This document shows, piece by piece, positions 9,785 to 21,475 of a stretch of 64,000 nt of DNA. Made by a program: the position numbers and the translations under genes. The DNA comes from Chlorops oryzae (lineage: Eukaryota; Arthropoda; Insecta; Diptera; Chloropidae). The notes below the pieces were generated by a model, which saw nothing but the letters and a program-made list of their open reading frames with translations, did not search any database and had not been told where the DNA came from. The DNA lies in contig CM035806.1 of NCBI GenBank assembly GCA_020466095.1, positions 34,514,060 through 34,578,059 on the forward strand, written 5' to 3'. The first letter of the stretch is position 1. Every line of letters begins with the position of its first letter.

Positions 9785-12381
9785 ATGGATTTCTGTGCCA
9801 AAATTTCGCTATGGAAGCGCCTAAAAATATATCTCTTTCAAAATTTTGAAAGCGATAGCTTTGCCTATGTTCTCTATCCGTTTTTATGCATTTTCAAATT
9901 ATTTGGATTTGCACCGATAAAACTTAAGAATGGTGACATTTTCCGGGAAAGAGGAAAACCGCAATATTCAACGAAAGCCTGGATACTTTCGATTTTGGAT
10001 ATTATTTTATATATTGGTAAGTTGATTTAAAAAAAAAAGTAAATGAATCTCCACAAATAGGATTTGCCCTGTTTCGAATTTCCCTCTATAGCCAAGAAGG
10101 CTTATTAATTTCATCATTGCAGCAGAGAAAATCTATGATATAAGAGATTTTATAGGGTAGGACAGACCTAGTTGATCAATGGGGCAAGTTGGGCCAGGCC
10201 CGTGCGCAGGAATCACTCATTGGGGGTTTTAACTCAAGTATGTATGTTATCGTTACGTTACGCTGTATTACTAATCGAATCCTGAGCCTGAATTGGGCAA
10301 TCGCAACAATATCTCGAATACTATTCAGCGCATACGAAAATCATTCATAGCAGAAAGAAGGCGTCAAGGATGGGGGCAAGTCATCTCGGGGGGGACTCTC
10401 AGTGGTGGCTGTGTGAGAAAGTGAAGCGAACGTGTGCATTGTTGGGCTAGTGAACACCAAGCATTAGGAAGATGTACTGCACAATGTACATGTTCAAACC
10501 TAGAGACATGTACAATGAACATGCTTAAGCCTATGTAGTTGTCCCATGGACCCGTTGTGATACCACGAAAAATGGCAAAGCAAAGAAGAACAGAACAAGA
10601 AAAAAACTACACAACTTAAATGTACGCCTCAGCTGGGAGTTGAGCCTAGAGCCTGTCGCTTCGTAAGTTGGCATCTCAATCAACCACGCTCTTTGTTAAA
10701 GAGGGAACAAATTTTTTTCTTGGATGTATGGATAGATGTATGAATGATTGAGGACGTGGGGAAAGAAGTGAGCAGTCTCATAATATTTTCGAAAAACCCT
10801 TTGTTTCTTGGTAGCTCGCCCTCTCCCGATTAATGCGGAATAGTGAAACTAAAATTCACAAATTCACCAAGAAAGCAATTAGTGAACGTCGCTGTCGGAA
10901 ACACATATAAATTGAGGAGACAGAAAATATTTACTAATTACTGAGAGATTAATCAAGAGAAAGCACGCAATCTTTAATTAATTAATAAGCTCCTTTGATG
11001 TGACAGCGACATCTTACTAAAGACATATTAAAGACAATAAATTTCACTCATCTGTCATTTTAGTAGGCTTCGGTTTCGGTGTGAAGCACTTGAGCCAAAC
11101 CGATGCGCTGATTCGTTTGCACGAGGAGACCATAATTGCCTATTACACAAGCTGGGTTCAGATTTCGGCGCTTTTCGTCCTCGGCGCCGTGGCCGTCATC
11201 AGCTCGTGGACGCATCTCAGCGATATGCAGTGTCTTTGCAGGGCAATTTTTCAAATCGATCAACATCTGAATACCCTAAGGGGCATGAAAATCGACTATA
11301 AGAACTTACGTCAGCGACTTTTCACGGAGTTTGCCATCGCTTTCATTGTGCCCGCTTCGCTGTCAATGGTCAATTGTATTGTTATACAACCGTTACCGGA
11401 TGAGTTTGTTCTAACGACTTCCTGTTTCTGGTTTATATGCTTCGCGCCCATAATGCTAATGACCTTCAAGGAGTTCCAATTCTGTAATTTACTTAATATA
11501 CTAAAATTGAAATTTGAATTGGTTAATCGAAAGTTGGAAGGATTCGGTGGAAAGTACAGACAATGGCGTGCAATTGATCGAAATTTGAATTTCGGGGATT
11601 CTCCTTCAGCTTGCGGTAGCGATGTACCATTGACCGTGATGATAACCGAAGCCGCTAGCGGTAGTAATTCAATTTCAGCTTCAGATCTTTTCGAGGAGAA
11701 ACCGAATGTGGAGAATTTAGAGAAACTGCTCAAGATCTATGCAAAATTAGCCGACGCTGTCGACTTACTTTTGCGAATATTCTCATTGCATTTGGTGCTA
11801 TTGACCACTGTGTCCATCGGTGTCATTATCATACAATGTTATAATCTCTTTGCACTTTCCGTGAATTCACTGCAAATGCAATCGCATCAGATTTTCTTTG
11901 TGATCTCATGGATTTTAGTACAAATCACCGTAATAGGCTTGAACATTCAGGTGTGCAGTGTAACATTTAAACGGGTGAGCGTATGGTTTTTGAATGATTT
12001 TTTCTGTTTTTTTTTTTTTTTTTTTTTTTTTAATAAAATATTGAATCATTTCAGATGTCTCAGACAGGGATTCTACTTCATCAAATTCAAAGGCCTTCCA
12101 GCAATTCGGATAGCGAGCAGAGGTTCAATCACGTTTTGCAAATGTTCTCATTGGAAGTTCTGCAACGGAAGCAGGTATTCTCGGCTGCCGGATTCTTCGA
12201 TATGGACTACAAGCTGATTACATCGGTGGTGTTTGCAATTCGAAAGTTTGTTTCGATTTTCTTTAAATAGAATTTTTACTTTCAGATCATTGCCTCCGTT
12301 ACGACATACCTTTTCATTATTATACAATTTCATCTCAACAATGCGCCTAGTTCTCGCCAAACCAAAGTCGATAAATGCTGA
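9785..12381 (+). CDS. Gustatory receptor (7tm_7 family), four exons, 469 aa
   Basis: Exons are 9785-10016, 11064-11974, 12055-12225 and 12286-12381. All introns are GT-AG, and phases match (one base G plus TA across intron 1, then phase 0 twice). Exon 1 gives the N-terminal segments (YVLYPFLCIFKLFGFAPIKL); exon 2 gives most transmembrane helices and a long polar intracellular loop at residues about 245-310. The C-terminus carries the family hallmarks: TGILLHQI, FSLEVLQRK, FSAAGFFDMD, and the TYhhhhhQF signature as TYLFIIIQF (445-453). Insect gustatory receptors are inverted seven-helix ligand-gated cation channels in taste neurons. Length is normal for the family. ATG 9785 is the first in-frame ATG; an upstream coding exon cannot be excluded. 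Resemblance to the Gr28/Gr66a/Gr33a type is an impression only. No disruption is seen. Confidence 0.88.
10545..10705 (-). mobile_element. SINE copy 2, in receptor intron 1
   Basis: Read on the minus strand it has a tRNA-like head with B box AGGCTCAACTCC and a body containing GTGGTATCACAACGGG, matching GGTATCACAATGGG of copy 1. It is diverged and truncated, and lies wholly within the 1,047-bp first intron of the receptor gene. Confidence 0.6.
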
Positions 12382-12539
12382 GAGGAGACAGTAACATGGA
12401 CACTAGAGAAAGGACGCCATTGTTGGACGCAATGGGAATGGTACTTTTCGTTTGTGATGCAATGTTATGGGTTTGACATGTACCATGTACATCTTCTTTG
12501 TTGGCTTTTCGAAAGCAATCAATCGCATAAAACATTCGC

Positions 12540-12545
12540 AATAAA
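12540..12545 (+). terminator. Polyadenylation signal of the receptor gene
   Basis: AATAAA lies 159 bp after the stop codon in a T-rich context. It is the first good poly(A) hexamer downstream. Confidence 0.5.
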
Positions 12546-12658
12546 TATTAAGATTTAAGAAAAGTTTTTCTATTTGCTTGAAATGTGCAAGTATCGACAT
12601 TTGCTTTAAAATTCTTTATTGAGGAGAACTTATAACGACTTTTAAATCGGGGAAAAAA

Positions 12659-12850
12659 ACTAAGGGTGTTATAGTCAGGCGAGCCTCGAACTTTTGTTAT
12701 AGAGACATATTCCAGACACAAACTGATTTGGTCAAGACGCAAACTTTTGTTGTACATATATAGTTCAGACACAAACCGATTTGGCGAAGACACAAGCTTT
12801 TGTTGTAGAGACATTGTAGTTCAGACGCGCACCGAATCGATATATCGATA
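12659..12850. repeat. DINE-1-like end fragment plus about 53-bp tandem units
   Basis: TAAGGGTGTTATAGTCAGGC at 12661 matches the start of the repeat at 57305. It is followed by about three units of roughly 53 bp beginning CTTTTGTTGTAGAGACAT and containing CAGACACAAACTGATTTGG. A perfect TATCGATA occurs at 12843-12850. Confidence 0.6.
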
Positions 12851-12894
12851 CATATCTAAATAAATATCGATTCATATCGATTCAATATATGTTT

Positions 12895-13170
12895 CTCTGT
12901 CAGTAGCTCTGCCGCGAAAAAGTTCCTATGAAACTTTCTCTGCCGCTAGCAGGTTCCTATGAAAAGTTGCTCTGCCGCCAACAGTTTGTGGGTGCCTTCC
13001 ACTCCCCGCAACTAGGTTTGTTGAGTAGAGGGGTAAATTTCACCTCCCCGCGGCGATTTCAGAGTTGCATTTGGTGGGCGGTATGGGCGAGCTAATGAGT
13101 GGACTAGGAAGCGAAGGTCGTTTCGAGATCCGTGGGTTCGAACCCCGCCACCTCCGCTCCCACGAACTTT
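12895..13170 (+). repeat. tRNA-like composite repeat, unit 1
   Basis: Short degenerate units (AGTTGCTCTGCCGC plus GTTCCTATGAAA) lead into a block with CCACTCCCCGCAACTAGG and a tRNA-like tail: GGGCGAGCTAATGAGTGG, then B box GGGTTCGAACCCC at about 13136. The whole block is repeated at 13583-13890. It is probably a SINE-like family rather than tRNA genes. Confidence 0.6.
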
Positions 13171-13263
13171 TTTTTTTAAATCAGAATAATTTTTAATAAT
13201 AACAAAAAATTATTTTTATTATTCCAATTGTTATTATAATTATTTATAACAATTGAAACAAAT

Positions 13264-13352
13264 TATGCCGGGCACGGGGGCTTGAACCCAGTGACAGCAA
13301 AACACTATAGACTGCAAAGCGACACGCTTAACCACTCGGCCAAGCAAGCCAC
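13264..13352 (-). repeat. tRNA-Ser/Leu-like pseudogene or SINE head
   Basis: The minus strand reads TGGCCGAGTGGTTAAGCG, a typical Ser/Leu-type D arm and A box. It is followed by an extended variable region and CTGGGTTCAAGCCCC as T arm and B box. The acceptor ends (GGCTTGC and GCCCGGC) do not pair, so a functional tRNA is unlikely. Confidence 0.55.
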
Positions 13353-13582
13353 TTGGTGGTTGCTGTCTTATATTTAGTTTTGCCAATACTCTGAGCTTCT
13401 ATTAAAGCATGTCTCCCGAAAGTATACTGCAAATAAATTTGAATTAATATTTATCCCCAAAGTATACCGCAATTATTTTATTTTGAAAAATGAAATATTT
13501 TGTCAAATGCTACCCGTTACTCAGTAACGAGTATACACGGTCCGCTCCCGCCACTATCTTCCTCCACAAGTTTTTCTGCTCA

Positions 13583-13890
13583 AAATATATTCCTCTGCCA
13601 GTAGCTCTGCCGCAATTAAGTTCCCATGGAAGTTGCTCTGCCGCTAAAAAGTTCCAATGAAAAATTCTCTGCCGCGAAATAATTCCTATGGAAAGTTGCT
13701 CTGCCGCCGCTAGCTTGTGGATGCCTTCCACTCCCCGCAACTAGGTTTGTTGAGAAGAGGGGTAAATTTCACTTCCCCGCAGCCGAATCAGAGTTGCATT
13801 TGGAGGGCGGTATGGGGGAGCTAATGCGTGGACTAGGAATCGAAGGTCGTCCGAGAGTGGGTGGGTTCAAATCCCACACACCTTGTTCGG
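13583..13890 (+). repeat. tRNA-like composite repeat, unit 2
   Basis: This repeats 12895-13170 in the same orientation with about four CTCTGCCGC subrepeats, the same CCACTCCCCGCAACTAGG core, and a tRNA-like end with B box GGGTTCAAATCCC at about 13863. Just before it, TACCCGTTACTCAGTAACGA (about 13511) is a hairpin like those at DINE-1 termini. Confidence 0.6.
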
Positions 13891-14048
13891 AGGTGTCGCA
13901 CAGTGTAATTTGTGGTATGTCTAAATTGAAATGGATGCCTATAACGATCACATACAATATGAAACAAGTTTGTTATGAATATGTTGTTTCTTCTTTCTCT
14001 TTGTGGGGATATACATATTTCCATGAGAGGCTCTAAGTAGATATACAT

Positions 14049-15676
14049 GGGCAATTCCATTTGTTGGTACGTTACACTTTTTTTAATTTTGGGCACATAA
14101 CTTCTTAAGTTTTTTAAACACGATGTCGAGCTTTTCCAGTAAATAAAGATAGGCATGAGTTCTAGAAAATACAATATATAATTTTGAAAAAAGTCCATGG
14201 GGCATCCTGGTAATGCTGATTAAAAGGAGTTGGTACGTTACAAATTTTTCTAGCTGTTTTGAGAGAGCGGCAGATATTGTGAAAACTCTGCTCTCCTACT
14301 GAATGTAGTTTTACAAATTTTTTTTGAATTATGTAAAAAAGGTTACTTTCGATGATTTGCATTAAAAAACCCAAGCAATATGTGTTGATAAATTTAAAAA
14401 AATATTATACGCCTGTTGGTACGTTACGTTGGTATGTTACATAAAAATTTTTGAAATCGAACTGTCATAGAGATATCAAAGTAAAAAAAATTTTTACAAA
14501 AGATTTGACCTAAATCTATAAAATTAACCTTCTGAATAGTATAGAAGCTTTTTATGCCCGGCAGACTTTGTGTGCCGGGAATACTATATTTTTGCATCTG
14601 TTTGAAACACCCAGGTGTTTCATCAAATGAGGGTACCTCCTGCTCATCAAGTAAAAAAATGAGGCGTGGTCGTTTATCCTTTAAAACTGTGTATGTCCAA
14701 AACAGGGTTGGATCGACGGTGGCTATATCGGGTTTGCACCCCCCTTTGGGAAATTTTGATGGTTTGGATGGTTTGTGCGTATCAAAGACTTCTATCCAAC
14801 AAATATAAAAAAGCAGGTGTGTGATTGGATTCCCGGGAATTCATTTCCCCAGGAAATTGAAATAAATACTCGGGAATTTAAATATGTTCGAAAATTTTTA
14901 ATTCGAAAATTTTATCGTATAGCCGCTCTTTTGTTTTTGACAATGTCATTTCTTTCAAAATTTCCATACATTCTTCAAAATATTGGAGGAACGAAATTCC
15001 CTTTCCCGAAAATTTGAAGAAAGGGAATCCAATCACATGCCCGAATAAAAAATTTACATACTAACTTTCAAGTTACATAGATCTTAGCACATTTGAAACT
15101 GCGACCGGTACCTTGTCAGGCTAACAATCATGAAAGCGTTGGTACGTTACAGGTTTTTAATGCTATTTAAAATTAAAAATAACCCACAAATTTAATTTTT
15201 TTAACGGTATTCTTTGAACAATTTCGAATACTTAGAGGAAAAAATAAAGAGCATTTATTTCATCGACATACTTTACTTTGACACTAACTTTGTTGCATTT
15301 AGCGTTGGTATGTTACACAAACTTTGCGGCCAAATGTAACACTGTCTGAGTCGCTTAAAATTATACTTTTCGTACTTTTGCCAGCTTAATCTAAATCTCT
15401 TGATTGTTAACCATAATTGGGCTTAGTTATATATCGAAAAATATATACATGTTTTATTTGCTGACCTTGGGAATATTTTCGACGTTTGACATTTTTCTTC
15501 GAATAATTTAAGCTTTTCACAAAACACGCGTGTCCTCTTGCGAAAAAAAGGATGCACTATATGAATTTGACAGCAACGTATAGAATACATATCTGTTCAA
15601 CTATTATTGATATTTTTTTCCAACTTTAATCGAAAAAAAATTTTTTTTCTTCTCATCGATTTCTGTGGAATTGCCC
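14049..15676. mobile_element. Unclassified TIR element with repeated GTTGGTACGTTAC motifs
   Basis: GGGCAATTCCA at the left is mirrored by TGGAATTGCCC at the right, with ACAT on both sides (14045-14048 and 15677-15680). Inside are six same-strand motifs: GTTGGTACGTTAC at 14063, 14229, 14415 and 15138, and the variant GTTGGTATGTTAC at 14428 and 15304. No transposase is visible. The motif spacing (13, 166, 166, 186, 710 bp) suggests protein-binding sites or an old tandem structure. Class unknown. Confidence 0.6.
14817..15040. mobile_element. Nested short TIR insertion
   Basis: TGTGATTGGATTCCC near 14818 is mirrored by GGGAATCCAATCACA ending near 15038. The interior contains AATTC/GAATTT-rich near-palindromes. 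It lies inside the 1.6-kb element. The duplication is unclear. Confidence 0.5.
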
Positions 15677-15680
15677 ACAT

Positions 15681-17032
15681 ACAATATCAAATTTTCCCAA
15701 ATCGATGCTAATATATTGAACCCTTATGTGCGTGACAAGGTACCCGGGTATCTTTTCCGTTTTCAAATGCACTTTATTTTTTATTCTATTAGCAAGAGGT
15801 CTATAGGAAGTTTGAAAGTTGAATATATGGTTTTATATTTTCTGCATATAAATCAAAATTTTCTCTTTTAGTTTGTCTTAAGTACCCGGTTATCTTGGCA
15901 CTATATTGACGGTGTTTTTTATTTTCATTCACATAAGGGTTAATCAAATCAAATACAGGTCGCAACGAATTTTTTGCTTCTGTTTGTGAATGAAAAGATT
16001 TTCATTGAAATATTTTCATTAGTTTTTTTGGTCCATCTCGGGCCATGTTTTGATCCAAACATCGAGTCAATTCATACTCGTACATAAAGCCCTTGAACCA
16101 TGAACAAGTTCCGTGGCAGTCTTTCAGGTATGATTTTTGTATTGAAACAAGTTTGGTATGTCTTAAAACATGAGCTCAAAAATTTCGAAGCTCAACTTCA
16201 ACTTCAAAAATATCAAAATACAAAAGGAATACCAAAGAGAAACGAGTAAAAGACAAGCGAAACAAGAAGAAAATACACAACAAAACAATTTGTATCAAAA
16301 TATACTCGTTCTTGTTACCAAACGCAAACGGCTGCCAAAATTTTATTGGCATCGTGACTGGCAACATGTTTGGCTTTGCCAAAAGCCCAACACAGAATTG
16401 AAGAAGGCGCCACAAAGCGTTCAAAATGAGACAACGAAACAATTGTCTTCAAGTCGAGAAATCAAACCAGTGATTTAGGTCTCAAGGTGTTTTTCTACAA
16501 TGTGCCATTGGGGGCGTTTCTTAACCCACGAATGTGATCTTTTGCGTTTCATTTGTTTCAATTGTTGATCACTTTCCATCACTCCAAAAGGGATTTCGAA
16601 TGATCAATGCGATTCAAAGTGAAGGAAAATAATTTTTAGAATTCAAAAATGTTCTAACGAAATTTCAACTTTAACCCACTAGAAGTCACGAACGCATACA
16701 TCCAAAAAGCTATGGAAACCCAAAAACAAAAAAAATATAAAAAATAAAAATAAAAAAAGGGTTTGGAAAATTTTCCTAAATAGATTATACGTTGAGAAAA
16801 TAGCAGCAAATTGTGGATTTCAGTCTAATCTCTCTGAATTTTGATAGATTTTCGATGGGCTTACAAGCTTTATAATTCGTTCTACGAAGATTCTTCCATA
16901 CCGATGAAGGGGTTAATTCGATCTTTGGAGAACTCCATATATATGAAACCCGTTAGGAGGGGTTTCAATGTGATTTATGAAATTTTCAAAAGTAAATTCT
17001 CTTTGAATTTCCTTCAAACCGAAAGTTGGTCC
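15681..17032. other. Unassigned AT-rich region
   Basis: A + strand frame at 16170-16478 (102 aa, Lys/Gln-rich) is the longest. It has no recognisable domain and no clear splice context, so I do not call it a gene. Nothing else is supported. Confidence 0.4.
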
Positions 17033-17034
17033 TA

Positions 17035-17194
17035 CAGTGTACTCCCTCCTTGCGGACACTCCTCTTAAGCGGACACCCCTCTTAAATGGAAACTTTTTTG
17101 GTATGCTCTAGTCTTCCTGTTACTCAAATAGTTTTCCTCTTAAGCGGACATATTTTTCGGTCCCGTAGGTGTCCGCTTAAGATAGAACGCATTG
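17035..17194. mobile_element. pogo/Tigger-type MITE
   Basis: The 160-bp unit starts CAGTGTACTCCC and ends in the inverse form GAACGCATTG. Subterminal GCGGACAC and GTGTCCGC are inverted, and TA flanks both ends (17033-17034, 17195-17196). CAGT ends, a TA duplication and repeated CTCTTAAGCGGACA are typical of pogo-like non-autonomous elements. A diverged relative is at 61113-61517. Confidence 0.75.
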
Positions 17195-17196
17195 TA

Positions 17197-19437
17197 TTTA
17201 CCTCCCAATAGTGGTGTAACCGAATGAGGTCTGTTGATTTTGACTCAGATTTAATTTGATTTTTTTTTTATCTTTTGAGTCCAGTCTCGGGGAGTGTGTT
17301 CCATTGCTAGGTACTCCTGAAAATGGTTCTACATTACGTGTGTTTTTTTTTTTATTTTTTACTATTTTCATCAACGATTTTATAACAGAACCAACTCATT
17401 TGTTCACAACAAAGACAACAACATCCCAAAAACCAGATGTGCTCCAACAACAGTTGAAAGCCCCAAAACGAAGTTGTAGAAAAAGTTGAAAAAAAACAAC
17501 AACAACAACAAAACAAATGAAACAAACAAAAACCACAAAATAGTTAATCGATTCAAAATAAAAGGCAACGTTTATTTTTAGCACAATCAAAATAAATGTT
17601 GATGGAAAAAGAAACAACAACAACAGCAAAGTTAAATAAACCAACGAAAAGAAGGAAAAATAATTTGAAGAAAAGTAAACCCGCCGCTTGGAGCAACAAA
17701 TCGAAGCGAGAAAGAAAGACAACCAAGAAATAAAGAAAAATAGATAGAAAGAAAGAAAGAAAAACCGATGGAGACTTCAAAGACCGATTTGATAGCCATA
17801 GCCAAACAACGGGTTTCAACAACAAATCGATCACGTACGACACCAAATGGCACCTATAAAAAGTTGAAAGAGCAACAATTACAGCAACAACTTGAACAAT
17901 AACAGCAGCATTTGCAGCAACATCAAATAAACATGCAATAATAGTAGCTGAAAAAAAAGTACAACAAATAAAAATACAAATAAAATGAAAGAAAAATGAA
18001 AAAAAATAATCGAAAACATTGCTGCGACCGGCTTTTGAAACAACTTTTTTGAGACGCCCCGAACGAGTCGACTCTTTTATGCCAGAGCATAACGAATGCA
18101 ACGAGGCTTCGGAGCAACTTTGCTGCCTTGTTTACTCAAAAAGCGTTTTGTAATTTATTTAAACGCCGATTTCCAATGATAATCGAATGGGGTTTATTTT
18201 ATTTTTTGCTTTTTCGTTTTTTTTTTTTGAATTTTTTTTTATTTTTATAATTTTATTTTTGGCGAATTTCGTCTTTAAAGAGCTTTGAGTGATTATGCGG
18301 TTTTTGTTGCTAAGTGCCATTCGTTTTCGGTCGTGCGTGTTGTTTTGCAAAAGTAACGTTGCTCGAGGCAGCAGGAAAAGCTGTCATATAATTAAATCTT
18401 GAGGTACAAATATAGATATGTATATATGCAAGTATATATGTATACAAAAATATAGGTATGTTCATTTATGTATGCATTTTCCACCTAAAGACTAATTTAG
18501 GTTTCTGACCTTGAACGGCGGCTAATGAGCGGTCAATTCTCTAAAACGCAAACAGAAAATCCTTGACCTGACCTTGCTTACATTCTTAAATCGAGGATGA
18601 AAGAATTAGAGTGCATTTTAAATGAGTTTCTTTTCGAATGCTCGTAATGTTAAAATTCAAAATTTCACCGGCATTTTGACTCAGAGGTTTGGTTTAACAA
18701 ACACTTGGAAATCGAACAACTGCAACAACAACAAAATGATACTAATTGTAACAATTAAAATAAAACTCACGCGATTTGCGGTAGGCCAAGGCGTTTAATT
18801 GATAAATTTTCAAAAGAAAAAAATTTAAAAAATAAAATGCAAACTGTCAACAAAATTTGACTCCACAACATTCAAGCTAAATATAGAAAGCTAATATAGC
18901 ACATTTGTTTAAATATAGAGCGGAGAACTTCAAGTACGTTAAGGCAATCATGTACGTAAAAGCGATCAGTGATTAGAAAATTCAAAATAAATAATCTTTG
19001 GCTTTGTGTACCGCTTGAGGCAGGCATTCATGTTCATAAGTGATTTTGTAACAAAGCGGCAAATAAATAAAACCGTACGGTCTGAAATTTTTCTTCCATT
19101 ATTTTTTGATAGAATATCGAAGTAAAGAAATCTTATATGAATCAGTAATTGAAAGTAAAGTTTAACCAATATGCTATCATAATGATATAATATATGATAT
19201 CATCTGGCTTATTGGGCAGTAATTGCCTTACTGATTAGCATTATTTGTAAATAAAATTGATGAATTCTGTGTAGACAACTATAGGTAATGCCGATGCCGT
19301 ACAGAAAATCTTCTGCTGCAGATAAATTATCTAAGTTCTGAAAGTTTGCCTTACGTGGTGAGCGATATCGGTAATGCATGAATTTCCAATGACATTGCTG
19401 TGCTAAAAATAAGGCATTCCGTAAGGAGTTCTTCGCA
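17197..19437. other. CAA-rich unassigned region
   Basis: 17460-17960 is rich in CAACAA and CAG-type triplets and A-runs, as in many fly 5' UTRs. The long hydrophobic minus-strand frames here are its antisense. No exon with both coding character and splice sites was found. GGCAGTAATTGCCTTA at about 19215 is a small palindrome. Confidence 0.35.
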
Positions 19438-19441
19438 TTAA

Positions 19442-20175
19442 GGGGACCTTCTGGTCTAGAGCACGAAAATTTAGGGTATTTTCATGATTTTTTTTTTTGG
19501 TATTAAGCCAAATAAAAAACGATTTTCTAAGTATGCAGGCTTATTATATTCTTTATTGACAAAAAAAAAAAAATGTTGTAATTTTTTTTTTTTTTTTTGT
19601 ATTTTAAAAATGGCGTTGAAGTGGACACTCTTTGAAAAAGTACCTCCGTGGTGTGAAAGATTTTGGCAGTTCTGGTAATCGGAAAAAAAAACAAAAATAT
19701 GTTATTAATCAAAATGAATGCGGCTATGGCAGGAACTAGAATAAAAAATTTTTTTTTTAAATTGACAAAATGGCGCCATTTTTTATTTCAACCATCAAAA
19801 ACTCCCCTTTTTTTGACAATTTTTTTTATGAAAAAATATGAAGTTCTTGAAATAAAAATTCGATTCTAGTTCGGGCCATAGCCATTGATGTTATGAATAA
19901 TATATAAAAATTCCAGACAAATCGGTTCGATGGTTTTTTTGTTTTCATTCACACCAGGTCAAAAAAAGTGGTTTTGAGATAAACGCGTTCAAAGTTGCTT
20001 TGATCAAGCGCGCTGCGTGCTGTCTCTACCTACTAAAACGGCTGTAGCAAAGAAAATATTGTCAATATCTTCACGAAACTTTGCCAGCATATTCTTAAAA
20101 GTCTATTCTTCCGAAATATATAATATAAAAAAAAAAAAAATCAATTTTCAAAAAATTCTAGACCAGAAGGTCCCC
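19442..20175. mobile_element. TTAA-flanked non-autonomous element, copy 1
   Basis: GGGGACCTTCTGGTCTAGA at the left is exactly inverted at the right end, and TTAA flanks both sides (19438-19441, 20176-20179). The TTAA target suggests a piggyBac-like mover, though the termini differ from classical CCC ends. The 734-bp interior is AT-rich and non-coding. AAACGCGTTCAAAGTTGC near 19981 resembles, inverted, sequence inside the TTAA element at 40612-41463. Confidence 0.7.
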
Positions 20176-20504
20176 TTAAGTTTTTGTAAAAAAATTGAAA
20201 TTTTTCCCACTGGGTACTTCAGTACCCGAATAAGAGGTCAATTAGTGAAAGTTTTCTAAGACTTTGAGCATATGAGTTGTTTCTCTTACGAAAACCTACA
20301 TAACGATCTTCTATAAAGGTTAAAACTAGCTGGTTCCAATTTTCAGTTGATGAAAAATGGAAAATATCAAAAAATATATACAATGTATATACATATTTGT
20401 ATATATAAACAAATCAATCTCTAAAGAGTTAAAAGAAGAATGAAAAATTTTGGAAAAAATTTCACTTTCGCATCTAGAATTTATTGAAATTTGTTACCCA
20501 AAGC

Positions 20505-20960
20505 AACTCCGTTTCTAATCAGAAATAATACTTTCGTCGGGAAGAAAAGGAACCCTAGTCGCGAGTTATTTTGACATATTTAGAATCGTTTGAATTGAAG
20601 AAAAATACATTTTCAAAATTTTAAAAATAGTTCAATAAATTTTTTTTCTATGATTTTTTTAAAATTGCCCTTTGTAGAATTGGGACCTCGAAACTTTCCT
20701 TTTCTAGTCACTTGCTCATCACTGAATTCCATTCGATTCATTTTTGAATCTTTTGCTGAATGAAACTTGGCTACTCCCCTGGCTGTGTTAATTGGCGATA
20801 GCTCAATATTGTTTTTGTACGTTCCAAATTACACCTTTTTGAGCATGGAATGAGTCATTTTGGAGCCTTTTATTAACCGCCCACGAGATCAGTCTCTTTT
20901 CAATACTCAAAAGGTCTCGAAAAAGAGTCAACTGGGAAATTTGGGATAAAACAAGTCTCC
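20505..20960. repeat. Diverged dispersed repeat
   Basis: Phrases such as TCAGAAATAATACTTTCGTC, GGAACCCTAGTCG and CATGAGATCA/CACGAGATCAGTC recur in the same order at about 37845-38240. Both copies are old; no ends or coding capacity were found. Confidence 0.45.
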
Positions 20961-21475
20961 AAATGCTTTATGAATAGTTTCAAGATAAATTTTGTTTCTC
21001 ATTGTTTTTTTTTTTTTAATCCAATTTAAACGTTGCAAAAATTATGCCGAACTTAAATGCCGACTTAAATTGTGAAGCTCAATGCTCAAAACTCATACAA
21101 TGCTGTAAATGGAGGGGCTTGTTCCAAACGCCTGCATTCAAACGTACTCCATACGTACTAAAGTCAATAGAAAGGCAGTAATTCCGAAAAATTAGTAATA
21201 CGTACTATTGGTGATTTTTTTCGATTAAGTAGATTCTTCTTTTCGAAAAAAAAAATACTCCTGAAAATTATTTCTTCTTCTTTTTTCTTATTCTTTGTAT
21301 TTGAACAGAATTTTATTTTTTATCACTTTTAAATTATAAAAATATAAAATTTGAAAACAACATGTTTTACGCGCAAAAAGGTACTTTTTCACACATCATT
21401 ATTTTGGTACTTTTTTTCTTTGAGATATTATTCAATGGCAGCTCGGTTATTGTACGATCATGTAAGCTAACGATC

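Noticed and set aside
13264..13352. Functional tRNA-Ser or tRNA-Leu gene
   Set aside because: D and T arms look right but the acceptor stem does not pair and the anticodon stem is poor.
17396..18117. Hydrophobic minus-strand proteins of 108-182 aa
   Set aside because: Antisense of CAA- and A-rich DNA, which always reads as Phe/Leu/Val-rich; no splice signals or family match.
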